Shown here in pieces: positions 11,516 to 23,590 of a DNA stretch of 64,000 nt. The DNA comes from Roridomyces roridus. Taxonomy: Eukaryota > Basidiomycota > Agaricomycetes > Agaricales > Mycenaceae. The position numbers were made by a program, and so were the translations under genes. How positions within the stretch are numbered: position 1 is the stretch's first letter; every line of letters begins with the position of its first letter. The DNA lies in assembly GCA_029378245.1 (NCBI GenBank), contig JARKIF010000004.1, positions 3,286,001-3,350,000 on the forward strand, read 5' to 3'. The notes beneath the pieces were generated by a model. The model did no database searches, was not told where the DNA came from, and worked only from the letters and a program-made list of their open reading frames with translations.

Positions 11516-11953
11516 GGCTCAGCGAAGTGGGACGCCATGCATGCGGGCATCGTGGCAGGACGCGAGTCTGTATTTGTTACCTTCTTGCCTTTTTGAATCA
11601 TCCTACCCGAAACACAGTCTCTGCGACTACCTGTCTGGGCTCGGCTTCCTGCGGCTCTCCGGTCTACCTGTGGTTTGGAATTGCCAGCTGGCTGCCTTAG
11701 TTCGGGATTCATCCAAAGCCTCAGCGACTTCTTGCCCGTTCCGGATTTTCACTGCCAGTCTACGTCTCATCAAAGCGTGTAATGGCCTGACCGGGACCCC
11801 GGGTCCAAATTCTTTCGAACTCGATTCTCCGGCTACTAGGCTGAACGCCCTTTCTCTCGGTCCTCGGCAACCTATAGCACCTGATTGCGATAGATGGCAG
11901 ATAAGTACCAAGCTCCGGCCGTGAAAGTCTTCCTTCCCCCTTGCTTCTCCCCC

Positions 11954-13597
11954 ATGGCAACCCTAGACTCTTTCCCACCCGAAATCTGGCTGGCATGCTG
12001 GGTCCTCGTATCCCGTCGGCAGCTCCGGGGCCTCTCCCTCGTCTGCAAACTCTTTCGTTCTCTCTGCCTTCCGGTTCTCTTTGCTCATCAGAGCGCCGGG
12101 GCTCCGGGGATGAAGTCACGCATTGATAGGATCGAGCACACCCACCGACTTCACCGACTCGCTCTGCGCCTCGATAAACTCGCCCAGCCGCCCTACGTGT
12201 CACTCGTGCGTTCCTGGCGCGTAACCATCGACCCCGTGGTCCACGTGCACTTCAGTGCGCTCCGCGACCGCGCTTACACCAAGTTTCTCGAGTCCCTCGG
12301 ATCGTATCGAAACCTGGTCTCGTTGGAGATGACGGGCATCCTTATCGACGAGCGCGTGCGGACGACATTGCGGGCCTTGGACAATCTCGAGGAGCTCAAA
12401 CTCAATCTTTGCGATGTCGATCCTCCCGTCGGCGCGCTCGTGCAAGTGGAACGCTTCACGAGCTCGTCAAACTCCGGATCACGATCCGACCTGCACCCGC
12501 AGCCCGTGCAGCGGCTCGACGATTATCAAATCCGTTTGGTCGATCCCACGTACCTAGTTGAATTGCATTTGAACGCTCCCGCGGAAGGACGCTGGATTTT
12601 AAACGGCGCTCTGCCCAACCTGCAGCATCTGACACTCCACCCTGGGCTTACACACGCTGAACTCGGGTGGTTCCTGGAGCGCTGTCCCGCACTCACATCG
12701 TTGGTCTTTCACGGCCTATCCACGGGATTCCACGACGACATGACGCCTCTATCGTCTCACCTGGTTCCCCACCTCTCCAAATTGACCGCACCCGTAGGCA
12801 TGGTGGTTCAATTCGCCACGGGTCGTCCTGTTAACGACGTGACCTTGTCGCACCCGTGGCACACGGCCCTGGAGCAGGCGAACATGCATGATATCCTTGG
12901 GCAAATCTCACAAGGAACGTCCAGTGCGATTAGGATTCTTGCCCTCCCCGAAACCAAGCCAATGGTCGCTACTCTGGTCGTGGTCCGGCAAATCTTCCCC
13001 GCACTGTCCGAATTAACATTGGACCTCGCAGCGGGTGTCCTACCGCGGATTGGTGTGAATCGGCCTGAATGGAGTCCTCGGCGCAACTTTGTGGAAGGTG
13101 GTAATGTACGCTCGCCGGAGCTGGACGAGGAGACCGCGTTTGAAGGATTGCCCGAGATATCGGAGGACGACGAGGTGAGTTGCGTCTAATTGTTGCTTTT
13201 GTGGGTTAATATCCGTCTAGCCCGTGACAATCTCTCAAACTGGCTGCGAGGTATCTCTCCCTTTCTATATCACTCGATTCAAAGTTAATCCTCCCTGGTC
13301 ACACAGGAATTACTGCAGGATATAATTGACGGACTCGTCGACCTGCCCCCGAATCTCCGAGCCCTCCGTGTCCGACCCCCGAGGAGGCTTCACTACTGCC
13401 CAGCTCACGAGTACAGTATTCTGGCTGCAGCCGATCGGTGGAAACTCCAAGAGCGTTATCCGTCGTTGGATATTGTTGCCTTCGGATCGTCTGAGATTTG
13501 TAGGGCTCATTCATGCGTACGTGCCTTTTGTTTTGTTTCCTTATTCAAAGCTATTGACCATCGTTGTTAGGTCCAACCGCTCATACAGGGGCCTTGA
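11954..13597 (+). CDS. F-box protein with leucine-rich-like region
   Basis: Four exons: 11954-13174, 13221-13250, 13307-13516 and 13571-13597, all phase 0. The start at 11954 (MATLDSFPPEIWLACW) puts the F-box-like motif at the N-terminus, with LRGLSLVCKLFRSLCLPVLF completing it at about residues 8-45. An in-frame ATG at 11894 is possible but adds only a basic stretch. The body has irregular leucine-rich repeats (LVSLEMTGI, LEELKLNLCD, LQHLTLHPGL, LTSLVFHGLS). F-box proteins recruit substrates to SCF ubiquitin ligases through Skp1. The architecture fits the many lineage-expanded F-box proteins of mushrooms. Substrate unknown. It is about 495 residues; the two short exons rest on splice signals only. 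Confidence 0.8.
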
Positions 13598-13649
13598 TCG
13601 TTAGTAGACGAGAACCAAAACCGTGCCGTTTAATAGCAATGAAATTGAT

Positions 13650-14214
13650 TCAAGGCTTGGCTTGATGTGCCTCCGGTAGAGATACACAACAGGGCGATGT
13701 ACCCTGAAAGATTTTGCTGGCATGGTTCATCGGCCTAATCCCGAATCGAACGGAGTTCTCTGCAACTGCGGCGGTCGAATTGTCAGTTGCAGTGGGGCCT
13801 GGTAAGTTGCTGGCAAGAGGGGGGGTCGGAAGAGCATTACGTCCAATCATAGGAGCCCCTCCTCCGGCAGTAAGGTCTCGAACACTCACTATACCAGCCC
13901 GGAGGATTTCGAAGACCCTCGTGTTCAACAGCAGAGGTTTCCAGTTGCGAGCGAGTATGGGGAAAAATTGCACCAACTTCCCCCAAGAATTCATCGCCCC
14001 CAACCGAACGGTGTGCTCTCCAGTAAACGAGCGAGCACTGGGGCAGTGACGACAAGACAACAAGTCTGCCGGCAGTGGCTCGGCAACGTAGCACTTGTCG
14101 ATACAAAACAAAGGAGGTACACGACCGCAAGTACAACATAATCCCAAGAAATCAAACCAGCCTCGTGCGAATCTGCGATGACCGCTGAAATGTTCAACCC
14201 TCGTATCAACACTC
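13650..14214. other. Gene-free interval between F-box gene and MYND remnant
   Basis: A 207-codon minus-strand ORF crosses this stretch. Its first codons come from the out-of-frame MYND copy D tail, and the rest shows no family resemblance. I regard it as chance. Confidence 0.4.
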
Positions 14215-14739
14215 TCCACCGGCACCTCCAGCTCCCGCTGAGTAGACAATTCAAATGGCTCCTCAGCCTGCATCGTCTCTTCTTAAGCTGAACTAGAGTA
14301 TACTCGCCCTCAAATTGTTCGCGATCGGCGCTGTTGCCCCAGCCTGTTGATAGCGATTTGAGGGGGACGGTGAGCGCGCAATGCGAGTGAAGCGAGGGAA
14401 TCTCACCTCACAGATCCGGGGCAAATTCGGGTTGCGATTGGACGACTTCAGGGTTCAAGTCCTGCTTCCCGCAAACCTTCTTGTGTTGCGCCCAATCTGT
14501 CTTCTGACACTCACTGTGGTCGAAAAAAAATGAGCATACATTTGCGTCGGCGAACGGAATAAGACGCACCTGCCGCAGTAAAAAGCAAGCTTACATCCGC
14601 CGCATAGCTTGAGGTCACTCCGCTCCATCATTTTTGAACACTTGCTGCAGGCGTCCAATTTGTTCGCGTTCATCTTTAATTTGCACTTGGTGGGTGGGCC
14701 GAGGCTGCGCCCGGCAGACCGAGTACTTTGGGGCTGCAT
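14215..14739 (-). pseudogene. Eroded MYND gene, copy D
   Basis: Only parts remain. 14739-14570 reads NANKLDACSKCSKMMERSDLK and LCGGCKLAFYCG. After a 56-bp intron (14514-14569), ECQKTDWAQHKKVCGKQ follows at 14513, so the zinc ligands are intact. The frame stops at 14408, before the conserved EFIGCPP...ALWRQI segment. Further on, 14310-14215 resembles the C-terminal QFEREY...EPFASPTQREL of copy E but in two different frames. The whole N-terminal half is absent. A stand-alone MYND peptide of about 90 residues is conceivable but unlikely. Confidence 0.75.
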
Positions 14740-16745
14740 CTGCTTTTACTATTGATAGATCTTCCCTTGATCAAAGGACAAACAACAACAACAACACTGA
14801 GGGAAAGAATGGGCCTGGATTCTTCCCCCAGTGCTCGAAGAATTCTGTAAATATTCAAGGCCCTTCTAGCAGGTTAGAAGATGCACAGGAAATAGAGATT
14901 TTGAATAAAAGTGCACATTGAACACTTGTTAGGCACACCAGAGTGGCCCACTGGGATTTCAACATGCCCTTGACAGTTTTTGCAGCATGCGGCAACCAAG
15001 TTCACTAAACAGGTCAAAAATAGGCAGACACCCGCGGTCTTTGTGATGACTCAAAGCTCACTGCTCGACGCTATCGCGTCGACCAGTTCGCATTGAGCCA
15101 ATATTTGGATAACACATGGAAATACATATACCAAAACTTGAAACCACAGGCAGACTCAGAGGACCCGCAATACAAAGTAAAAGACGAGGAGCAGATGGCA
15201 TACAAAAGAGAAGAAAAAAATAGAACGGCTGCGGCGGGAATCGAACGAGGGACACGCACGTTAAGTCAAGTGAGCTCACAGATTTCTGGTTACACGAAAA
15301 TCGCAAACAGCCTCCATATGCAATGTCCGGATACAAAGGCTAAAGCTCGATGTTCTGCTTGCCAAAAACCATCCTTGGAGTCCACATTTCTACAGTTCAG
15401 GGCAAGCAGCGGCACAGTTCGGCACCAGGCCTATGTCATTTGACGTGGGAGAAGGTTGATATTCGTCTTCCGGCTCTCTGGCTCCAATCGGCTTTGTCGG
15501 CGTTGTTGTCTTTAACCTTCTTAGAAGGCAAAGTTTGCCTTCTTTGACTCGGAAATGCTGGCTTTGCCAGCAAAACCCCTTTCTTGTTGTGTATATTAGG
15601 GTGGGGAGAGAAGGACAGTGTTGAGTTTGCCTATCAGTACAGTACATCAAGTTCAAATCAAGTTGGTAAACCAAACAAGGTGCATCATTCAATTGATGTC
15701 TACCCAACTTTTGGCCCCTTGCTTGACCCCTTTGGGGTGTCATACGAAAATTTGGAACGATACAGAGAAGGATGGGTGGTCTCTGTCAAGCCAATTTTTC
15801 GCATTCCACTCGAGTTTTTTTGGCGCGGGTTCGAGCCTCGGACCCTCGGTCAAGGTCTTTTTCATCTTGTTCTCATTTTTTCGCTTGCCAGTTGCCTTTT
15901 TAGGAAATTTTGGGTCATTGGCAGAGGGAGTCGGCGTCATTGGCACCTGGAGTCATGTCTCTCGCTGGTAGCGTGTCATTGGCTCCAATATGTTTGACCG
16001 GTAAATCATTGTTGGCCATCATTTTGTCATCCAATGACACGCATTACCCGCAACCTCAATGACATGAATTCCACCAACCTCCCCGACAGAGCTGGGTAGT
16101 TCCCAATGACATGCATTACCCGACAACACCAGCCCTTTAAATGTGTAGCATGGCCCCTGCACAAGGATGACACGCTTGTCCGGAGTGGTAGACCTACGGG
16201 TCTCAATATTTATGCCTTTTTGAACAATAGAACCTTGCAGGGGCCAAGAAAAACAGTTTCCTGTATTTTCACCTCCGAGGCCTCAAATAATCATTCTTGC
16301 GGTTTGAGTTTTCATTTCACATTGTAGTCACGTTGATTCCGAAGAGAACTGTCTCTTCAGAATCACTTCAAACATTGTGGTTCGAGAGCAATGAGTTCAA
16401 CAAGTTGCATAACCTGGTCCAAGCAAATCATCCGTTTACCAGGGACATCACAAACAGGATGATAAGGGACTGAGAGAGGACCTTGACAAGCAAGGTAATA
16501 ACACGTTCTCAGTGATAATTAGCAGGTATTAGCTCCGAACATCAATGCTTGAACTCAACAATCCCTCAATGACAAATGTTGCCCCGGCCCTCAATCCTCG
16601 TTGCGTGCTGGGTCCATGGATCTTGCGGCACCCTTCCCGGGACTGCCATATTTCCATCTGAATACTTTCTGAATAAACCTTTATCTCCAGTGTACTTCCA
16701 CTGATTAGTGGGCTTCCCTGCACTGAAGGATTTTTCTGAAAAATG
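14740..16745. other. Repeat-derived DNA without genes
   Basis: Contains small perfect palindromes (agaaggcaaagtttgccttct near 15520; gctggctttgccagc near 15560), a tRNA-T-arm-like gcgggttcgagcctcggacc near 15827, and several direct and inverted copies of gtcattgg/ccaatgac between 15910 and 16120. The last look like remnants of one more small transposon, but I could not set its ends. No coding exon found. Confidence 0.4.
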
Positions 16746-17121
16746 TAGGGTGCTGTTTTTAATGCCTGTTTGCAAACCGGTTTATAAACCGCTGTTTATA
16801 AACCCGGTTTATAAGGTTTCTCGACCGATGTTCGGTTTATAAACCGCACACAACATCAATCTGATGCCATCAACCGTGCTGATCGCAGTCTGATGAGTGT
16901 TCCAGTTGCTTAATTGTGGGTCAAAGAGCTCATGGAAGTTCACAAAAGCATATCAGAGGCTCCACTGTCTGCGGAAGGTGAAAATGGTTGACAAATCACA
17001 TTCAGAACCGTGAATTGCCTCGTCTGCTAGTCGGTTTATAAACCGGTTTATAAACGCCCGGTTTACAAACCAGGTTTGTAAACCAGTTTTTAAGGGTCTG
17101 GGAATTAAAAACAGCACCCTA
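16746..17121. mobile_element. Non-autonomous hAT-like element, family 2 (376 bp)
   Basis: Inverted ends tagggtgctgtttttaat / attaaaaacagcaccctalike sit between exact 8-bp duplications gaaaaatg (16738-16745 and 17122-17129). Inside each end are several copies of the palindrome ggtttataaacc. No coding capacity. Confidence 0.92.
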
Positions 17122-17464
17122 GAAAAATGAACCACGTAGTGCAGGCAGTGCTGACCACAGCCTGAAGTCCGCAATGTAAATCTACCCATTTGGTAGACAT
17201 GCTGAAATTGCCTCCTAACTTGCCAGTGCTTTTCCGGATGAACATCATTAGGCTCACATTCTAAGGTTCGATGTCATGAAACCAGCGCTTGCCGACTGAT
17301 CCGGTGATGCCATCACCGCCATTAGTTACGGATCACGAGATTCGTTATCATCAACAAACGTACGTTCAGTCCATGCACGACAAGTCCTTCCTCGAGAGAT
17401 GGATGTCGCCCGCCTGAACAAGGAGTGGGTAGTCCCAGGGGAACTACCACTCGCATACGAGGGC

Positions 17465-17662
17465 AGCAGTACATGCCCGGCGCGGGAAGGGTTGCTAGGA
17501 CAGAACCCGACGCGCAGTGTTGGAACTCAACGAGGGGTTCCAAACACATGTCACCCAGTGAAGGGACAGAAGTACATGCCCGGCGTAACATGGGTTCTTG
17601 GTATAGAACCCATCGCGCAGTGTTAGAACCCGACAGGGGGGAAACACATGTCAACCAGTGAT
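17465..17662 (+). repeat. Two tandem ~103-bp units in a possible LTR
   Basis: Units beginning tacatgcccggcg at 17470 and 17573 share cgcgcagtgtt(a/g)gaac and aaacacatgtcaaccagtga. About 150 bp downstream a TATA-like actatataatg (17811) and a pyrimidine-rich stretch follow. This resembles an LTR-retrotransposon LTR. I found no paired LTR, primer-binding site or polyprotein, so a solo LTR is only a suggestion. Confidence 0.5.
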
Positions 17663-18425
17663 CCCTCAGCAAGGGATCATGATGCATATTAGGAGAGGAT
17701 GATCGTGGTTACACACAGGGCCACAGGGGTGGCTCCACCAGGACTCTATTGAGTCAGGAGGATATTAAGGGACAGGGTCCGATGACACAGGAGCGAACTC
17801 CTGACAAGGTTACTATATAATGTTGGGTAGAATCTCCTGTACAGTAGATTCTACCTCGTCTAATCTCCAGCACTACTTTGGCTTACGGGTTACGTTCTCT
17901 TCCCTCACGGACACAACCCGACTCGCCTATTCGTCGAGACTCAACTCGTCTCGTTGTGCTCGACTCGTCTCTTCTCGACCTTCTCGTCGTACCCGGCCGT
18001 GTCACCCACGCCGTTCCGCGTCTGATCCGATCACCCGGCAAGCCGGCCTAGACGCTGTCGTTGACATTCGACAATCTTGCATTCTGCTCCAGATTCCAAA
18101 GAAGACAAATGAAGTTTAAATTCTGGTCGGTTGACACGACTAAAGGTTCAGCCAACCGCCTCGAAGAGGCCTAATCCATCTCATGGAATGATTGGGACTA
18201 CATGGTGCGGGGAATGAAGAGAGAGTAGTCGTTGAGGGTCATCGACCCACGTAGGAGGACGCATGATGTCACCGATGGGGTTGTGTCTGAGCACTGAGCA
18301 GTCCAGTCGAAAATTCCGCGGGCGACGCCAGTTCCGATCGTCTTGAACAGACACAGAAGAAGATGTGAGTGGCAAGCTCAAGCCCGTGTCTCAATTTGGT
18401 CTCAATTTCCCCTGCCAGAGCTGCA

Positions 18426-19994
18426 CATCAGCAAAACTAAAATGATCTGGTGGATCTGGCAGCAGATCAATCAGACGCGCCAGACCGCCAGAACTGCATA
18501 TGGCAGCATAATGACACGCCTGGCGCCAGAATCAATTCTGGCGCCACAAATACACTAATGGGGGAGTAACAAAAGCTATTAAATTTGGGAATTGTACACG
18601 GATTACAGGGGAACGGCGTCAACGGCACCACTCTCACGTTTGCCGAGTAAGACCGCGCCCCCGGAGAGGATCGCGTGACGCAATACGGGCATGGGAAGGG
18701 AGGAGGGACGCAGCGCAGGGCTCGAAACGACTAGGACACAGAACGCCGCACTACATGAGCCAGGGTGTGAGAATCCGAAACGGGAATAAACTGGTGGACT
18801 CACGCTTCGCCCGCCTCGCATTGCTCGCCTTGCTTCGCCCGCCTCTCGGCACACCCTTCCAATCCTTCGACGACGGTCTTCTGAGTGAATTGATCCCACG
18901 TCAGCGCCGTGGCTAGAGCAGCTGCCTAGAAGGCCAGAGACCAGAAGAGTTCCTTGGAAACCAAAGATAAGGGCTTGACGGCGTGAGGCGTGAGGCGAGA
19001 GCCGAGGCATCAACAGCAGGATGGATCCAAGGGTCTTCAAGTTGTCTTAAATCTTGAAGGCGTCGAGACAGAGGGATTGAGACGAAATTGAAGGGTTGGT
19101 GTCGTCGCGCGGGGGGGGAGAGGGAAGAAGATGAGGGCAGAAGACAAGTGGTGCTGCGGGCGTTTGATCAACAATGGCGTGATTGTTAATCGGACACCGA
19201 TCTTCCGGACCACGTAGGGCTCCGACCCGGCCGTTGACGGCGACGGCCGTCGCTCTGACGGCCGTCATGGAAGGTCGGACGGGCCCCACCCGGCCGTCAG
19301 ACCATGTTGCGAGGCCTCAAAACGGCCGGGTGGCACCCGTCAGACCCGTCACGGCCGTCATGACGGGTTAGAGCGGTGACAGCCCGTGCCTCCAGCTAGA
19401 TCGACCATCAGATTGATGTGAACGTGATGCTGAAGTCAAAATTACGGATTGGTACTCACTTGGGAAGCCTCCAGAAGCGCAGTAGTGGCCATCAGGAAGA
19501 TTGTCGATGACCCAGGTGCGCTACCCCTGGAGCATCAAGTGATGATGGCAGCTCGGCATGGGTAGTTAGCCGAGGACCCGTCACCACCCGTCATGGCCCG
19601 TCGACGGCCGGGAACGGGTACCCCGTCAGCCAAGGAACCGGACCCGGACCCGGCCGTCAAAATTGTGGCTTCAAAGGGCTGTACGGCCGGGCCGGCACCC
19701 GTCGTGACGGCTCGTTGACCCGTCATTTTGACGGTCGGGTCGGAGCCCTAGGACCACGTGCGTTCAGACTTGTCATTTTCAAGAATTCCGTGGCTTCCAG
19801 GCACCTCCAGGCAGCGAGCAAGAGGACCTCACGATGACTCTCAAAGCACAGAACGATCGCACGGCTTGACACAGACAAATTTCTGTCAAGACTGTCAAAA
19901 ACATTTTCGGCAGCTCCTGGCGCCATGTCAACCAGACGGATCAGATGGTGCCAGATCTCACCAAATGCGCCAGATGGATTGAGTTTTGCTGATG
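18426..19994. mobile_element. Non-autonomous element with catcagcaaaact ends
   Basis: Inverted ends catcagcaaaact at 18426 and agttttgctgatg ending at 19994 are flanked by ca on both sides, a possible 2-bp duplication. Variants of gccagatc recur near both ends. The terminus matches the nested element at 3380-4810 except for one base, which suggests one superfamily. The hAT-like element at 19215-19750 is inserted inside. A 145-codon minus-strand ORF (18603-19040) has no recognisable domain. Confidence 0.65.
19215..19750. mobile_element. Non-autonomous hAT-like element, family 3 (536 bp)
   Basis: Ends tagggctccgacccg / cgggtcggagccctacarry an exact 8-bp duplication ggaccacg (19207-19214 and 19751-19758). 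Subterminal DNA is filled with cggccgt and acgggt variants. The end resembles family 1 (taaggctccaacc). It is nested in the 18426-19994 element. Confidence 0.92.
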
Positions 19995-20115
19995 CAGGGC
20001 ACCAGCAAAAGGTCGACGTTCTAACTTCCGGATGGATGGGGTTGGTTACTCGTCTCGGACCTGCTCGTACATCGCAGTGAGGGCAGAGGGCGGTCGCCAG
20101 GTCGTGGTCAAGAGG

Positions 20116-20185
20116 AAAGCCGTATTGATCCGGGTAGCATCAGACCAAGCTCGACCAAAGTGAAAAACGTGCTTCCTTTTTGACT
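20116..20185 (+). promoter_or_regulatory. Conserved upstream block of MYND copy B
   Basis: gaaagccgtattgatc, catcagaccaagctcgacc and gtgaaaaacgtgcttccttt lie 45-115 bp upstream of the ATG, in the same order as in copies A and C. Confidence 0.7.
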
Positions 20186-20229
20186 CCATCCAGCTGGCAC
20201 CGACCAAGTGTTATTGGCCCAAACCTGTT

Positions 20230-21970
20230 ATGACCACCCCTTCCTTGTCAAAGTCTCCTCTACACGTGCGCCATCCACATGATCCCCCTCGTAGACAGCC
20301 TCCTCGGCCCGACAGGCATACCGACAGGCTGGCCTGGAACGACTGGTTTGAGGCGGAGCTGGCTCTCAGATACGACGGATATACATACAGTGGCATGGCG
20401 ATCGAGGATGATCCTGCGGATGAGTCCGTGCCTTGGAAGTGTTTCACTCTCTCATGGCTGAATCTAGATATCTCGCAGCGTACAAAGGCGCTCATGACGG
20501 TCGAAGGTGTCTTGATCGTTACCGCGCTGGAGAATATTACGTACGGGACCTTCGAGGCCGACTGGGACGCTCTGAACATGGAGAGGAAACGGGAGCTTGC
20601 CCTGGAGGGGTTATATCGGCGCTCGTGCAATTGTCCCGGAGACAACTACCGACATTTATGCCCGGAACTTCGTATCGAGGCCCTCGTCGGCGGCGGAGAG
20701 TATAACGTGATCCACCTGGTGTGTGTTTTTAACTCGCAAAGTTTCTTTGTCTAACGGACGCGTGCAGCTCAAGCGTATGATCGCGCACGATCCGACGGGT
20801 AATGGGCGCGTTAAAGAGCTTTTCCTCTTCAAGCATCCGTGCATCACCCATCAGCTTCGATTTTCACCTGCAGTCCCCGACGGATTGAAAGCCTGGATTC
20901 ACATGACCCTCATACTCCGCAGCTTCTGCATCGTAGAAACCCTGTTTGGCATTCTCGAAGCATTCGTAATTGACCGTTTCCTCTTCCACCAGGACATTCA
21001 CTGATTGAACACGATAGAAAGGACGTCCTTTCACGCCGAAACCTACCTTTAAAGTTCACGCGTATGCAACCGCATGATGAAGAGCGCCAAGAACGCGCCG
21101 CAAAGAGCCGTGAATGGACCAAGAAATTTGGCAAACTTGTGGATAATTCACATTGCAAGGAAATGAATGCAAATAAAAGCTACGTGTGCATGAAATGCAC
21201 GAGGAAAATGGAGTGCAACAAGCTCAAACTATGCGGCGGGTGTCAACTTGTTTATTATTGCGGAAGGTGAGTTCACGTAGTGTGCCGGCGCGTGTACATG
21301 TTAACTGTTTTGTACAATGGCAGCGACTGCCAGAAGAAGGATTGGCCGGAGCACAAGAAGGTTTGCGGCAAGCAAGATTTTGACGTCCAATCCACCCAAC
21401 CGCTTCTCGACGCTCCCCCTGAATTCATCGGTTGCCCTCCGGTAGTGCATGGCTACCTTCGAACCCCGGCTTTGTGGCGACAGATTCGGTTATTAAGCCT
21501 CCCTGAATCGCAGTCTAGAGTATACCACGTGCGTGTGACCTTTTCGTTGGTATTAAGCAATCACTGAACGGAAGCTCCAGATCGACATCGATGCGGACAC
21601 CAGTTGCCTAATGACAATACCCTACCCGCCAGGAGGTGAGACTGCCACTCCCCCTGATCTACATAGGACCCACCGTTACATAGCACTACCCGTTTTCCTC
21701 GTCGCCCGTCGTCGCGCGATGGCCTCTGGCTCCATTCCCGATATTCACATGATGTTCACAATGGCTACCCGCAGCCCCATTCCGATTCTGCACAAGATCT
21801 CCGTTGAGCAGATCCGCCAACAGTTCGAAAAAGAGTGTCGAATCAAGATCACGGAGGAGACCATGCGCGCCGCAGCGCCGTTTGTGCCCCCAACACGGCG
21901 CGAGTTGAAAGAGGAAAAGGCGTTTTATATGAGGCGTTGGGAAAGCGCCGGCTTGCCGATACCAGAGTGA
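20230..21970 (+). CDS. MYND zinc-finger protein, copy B, apparently intact
   Basis: Exons 20230-20718, 20768-20965, 21055-21266, 21324-21528 and 21581-21970 give about 497 residues. Order: conserved N-terminal region (WNDWFEAELALRYDGY...MERKRELALEGLYRRSC), a 66-codon exon (KRMIAHDPTGNGRVKE...), MYND finger (CMKC-x10-CGGC, YYCGSDC, HKKVC), an EFIGCPP..TPALWRQIRLL segment, and a C-terminal FLVARRRAMASG...ISVEQIRQQFEKE region. The exon 3 acceptor expected from copy A would leave a +1 frameshift. An acceptor at 21054 (tttaaag) restores the frame and lengthens intron 2 to 89 bp, so this copy may have shifted its splice site. Role unknown; MYND suggests protein-protein binding, possibly in transcription. 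Confidence 0.82.
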
Positions 21971-22179
21971 CGAGCAGGATGATTGAATATTTTGAGCTGT
22001 CGCTGCTGTTTTTCTTGTGCACCCTATCTTGTGGCCTCTGTTATACGCGACGATCCAATTGACGTAGAATGAAGTTGCAAGCTTCTTTCACTTTCCGCGT
22101 GACTCTCGGGCACACAGAAACTGCCGCCATACGGCCAACTGACGCACTCAGCCCCAATTTTGTGGCAGCAGTGGTGGCA

Positions 22180-23540
22180 TCATATGGCTTTCATTATACG
22201 GGGTCATATCTGTTCGCCTGAAGTGTCGGCTGTCTCAAAGCCAAATGAAGAGGAATACACACAGCAACGACGCACTGGCGGTTTCTCCGCTGCCGGCAGC
22301 CGACGCCGTTGGTGGGGAAGGGTCCTGTCGGCTTTGGTCTGGCTATTGTGCACGGTTCGAGTTTCAAGTTACATAACTCAACTGGCGGTGCCAAAGGAGG
22401 ATACTGCTGTTTTACATAAGGCCTGTTCAGTTGAGTAAGAAGGAGAAGGTCCATTACACTACATAGAAGTATCGTCAGTGTAGACTAAGGAGAAGGGGAC
22501 CCAGATGCCTGTTGGTGAGGCCTGTATTGAGTCACTGAGTGGTGTTGAGATGACCCGGAGTGACACTACTCTCTTTGAATTGTGGTGATGCATTCCAGTT
22601 GAGTTAAGGTCAAGCATCGACTAGTCCCTCGTAGACAGACGCAATAACTGACCTAGATCAGTTAGAAGCATCGACTGTGCAGGCTTGGTGCCGGCATTGC
22701 CAAGGCATTGCGGCATTGAAGGGCGAACACTTATTCGCATCCGACTCATGTACTCAAGCCTCAAGCCGGATCAGCTCAGACCATGGCCATTGTATCTTGT
22801 GTGTCCGTGCCATGGATGCAGACGACGATCCAGTTCAAGACGACACTCAGTCGTATGAAGTGCTTGTTCCACGAGAGTGTGATCATGACTCATGAGCGGG
22901 CCAGGCCGGCGGGATCCACTACCGTGAGTAAGTACATTCCAAGCTAACGTTGCGCTGCTTTTTGAAGGAAATAGGGATTGTTAGTCCCTTTCACTAGCGA
23001 CCAAGAGCGGGACAGCCGAAACGTCCCGAGCCGCCGTCGCCGTCGCCGTCGCACTCCGAGTAGGCATCGGCACGGGTACGGGTAACCCGCGCGGGTAGAC
23101 GGGTTTACCCGCCGCGGGTACGGGTACGGGTAGCCGAGCTGGATACCCGTGACCCGCGGGTAAGCCGCCGAGCCATCATGAATGGTGCCGTGACGCCGAG
23201 AACCAGTGCTGACAGGTGTGAACAGCTCTGAATTTGCAAAAGCAAACTCGATTTGTGCACAAAAAAATCCATTGGCACCAAGTTTGCACCAAGTGGCCGT
23301 GATCTCAGTTCCCAACCCGCGGGTAACCCGTACCCGTACCCGCGGGTACGGGTACACAGCCACCACGGGTACGGGTACGGGTAGACCCCCACATACCCGC
23401 GGGTTTACCCGTGCCGATCCCTAACTCCGAGTCACCTCACTAAAACTTTCACCCGTGGCCTATTACACAATACTTACTTGCGGCGTACCGGCTTCGGTCA
23501 CTCACCTGCTCCCGGTAAAAATTGCGCAGTTCAGCTAGTC
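22180..23540. repeat. Segmental duplicate, copy 1
   Basis: Long stretches match 28555-29505, for example tcatatctgttcgcctgaag, ctaacgttgcgctgc and tttactagcgaccaagagcgg-type blocks. Both run to gcggcgtaccggcttcggtca. Copy 1 carries an extra transposon at 23061-23423. I find no conserved reading frame, so this is a dispersed repeat or duplicated non-coding DNA rather than a gene. Confidence 0.75.
23061..23423. mobile_element. Non-autonomous hAT-like element, family 4 (363 bp)
   Basis: Ends taggcatcggcacgggta / tacccgtgccgatccctahave an exact 8-bp duplication actccgag (23053-23060 and 23424-23431). Subterminal DNA consists of cgggta and tacccg repeats. The matching position in the duplicate at about 29395 lacks the element, giving an empty site inside the same window. 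Confidence 0.93.
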
Positions 23541-23590
23541 TCGGATACCCAGACCCTCTGACGCAGAACGAGACGGTAGCACAGCTTAAT

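Noticed and set aside
15228..15320. Possible tRNA gene on the minus strand around gcgggaatcgaac
   Set aside because: The T-stem does not pair properly and no cloverleaf could be built.
17660..18130. Full-length LTR retrotransposon
   Set aside because: Only one LTR-like stretch is visible. No second LTR, primer-binding site, Gag or reverse transcriptase was found nearby.
18603..19040. 145-codon minus-strand ORF in a transposon
   Set aside because: No conserved residues, no transposase signature, and it lies wholly in non-autonomous element DNA.
23061..23423. CRISPR-like or telomere-like repeat (cgggta)n
   Set aside because: The repeats are symmetric about inverted ends with an exact 8-bp duplication, which identifies a transposon in a eukaryotic genome.
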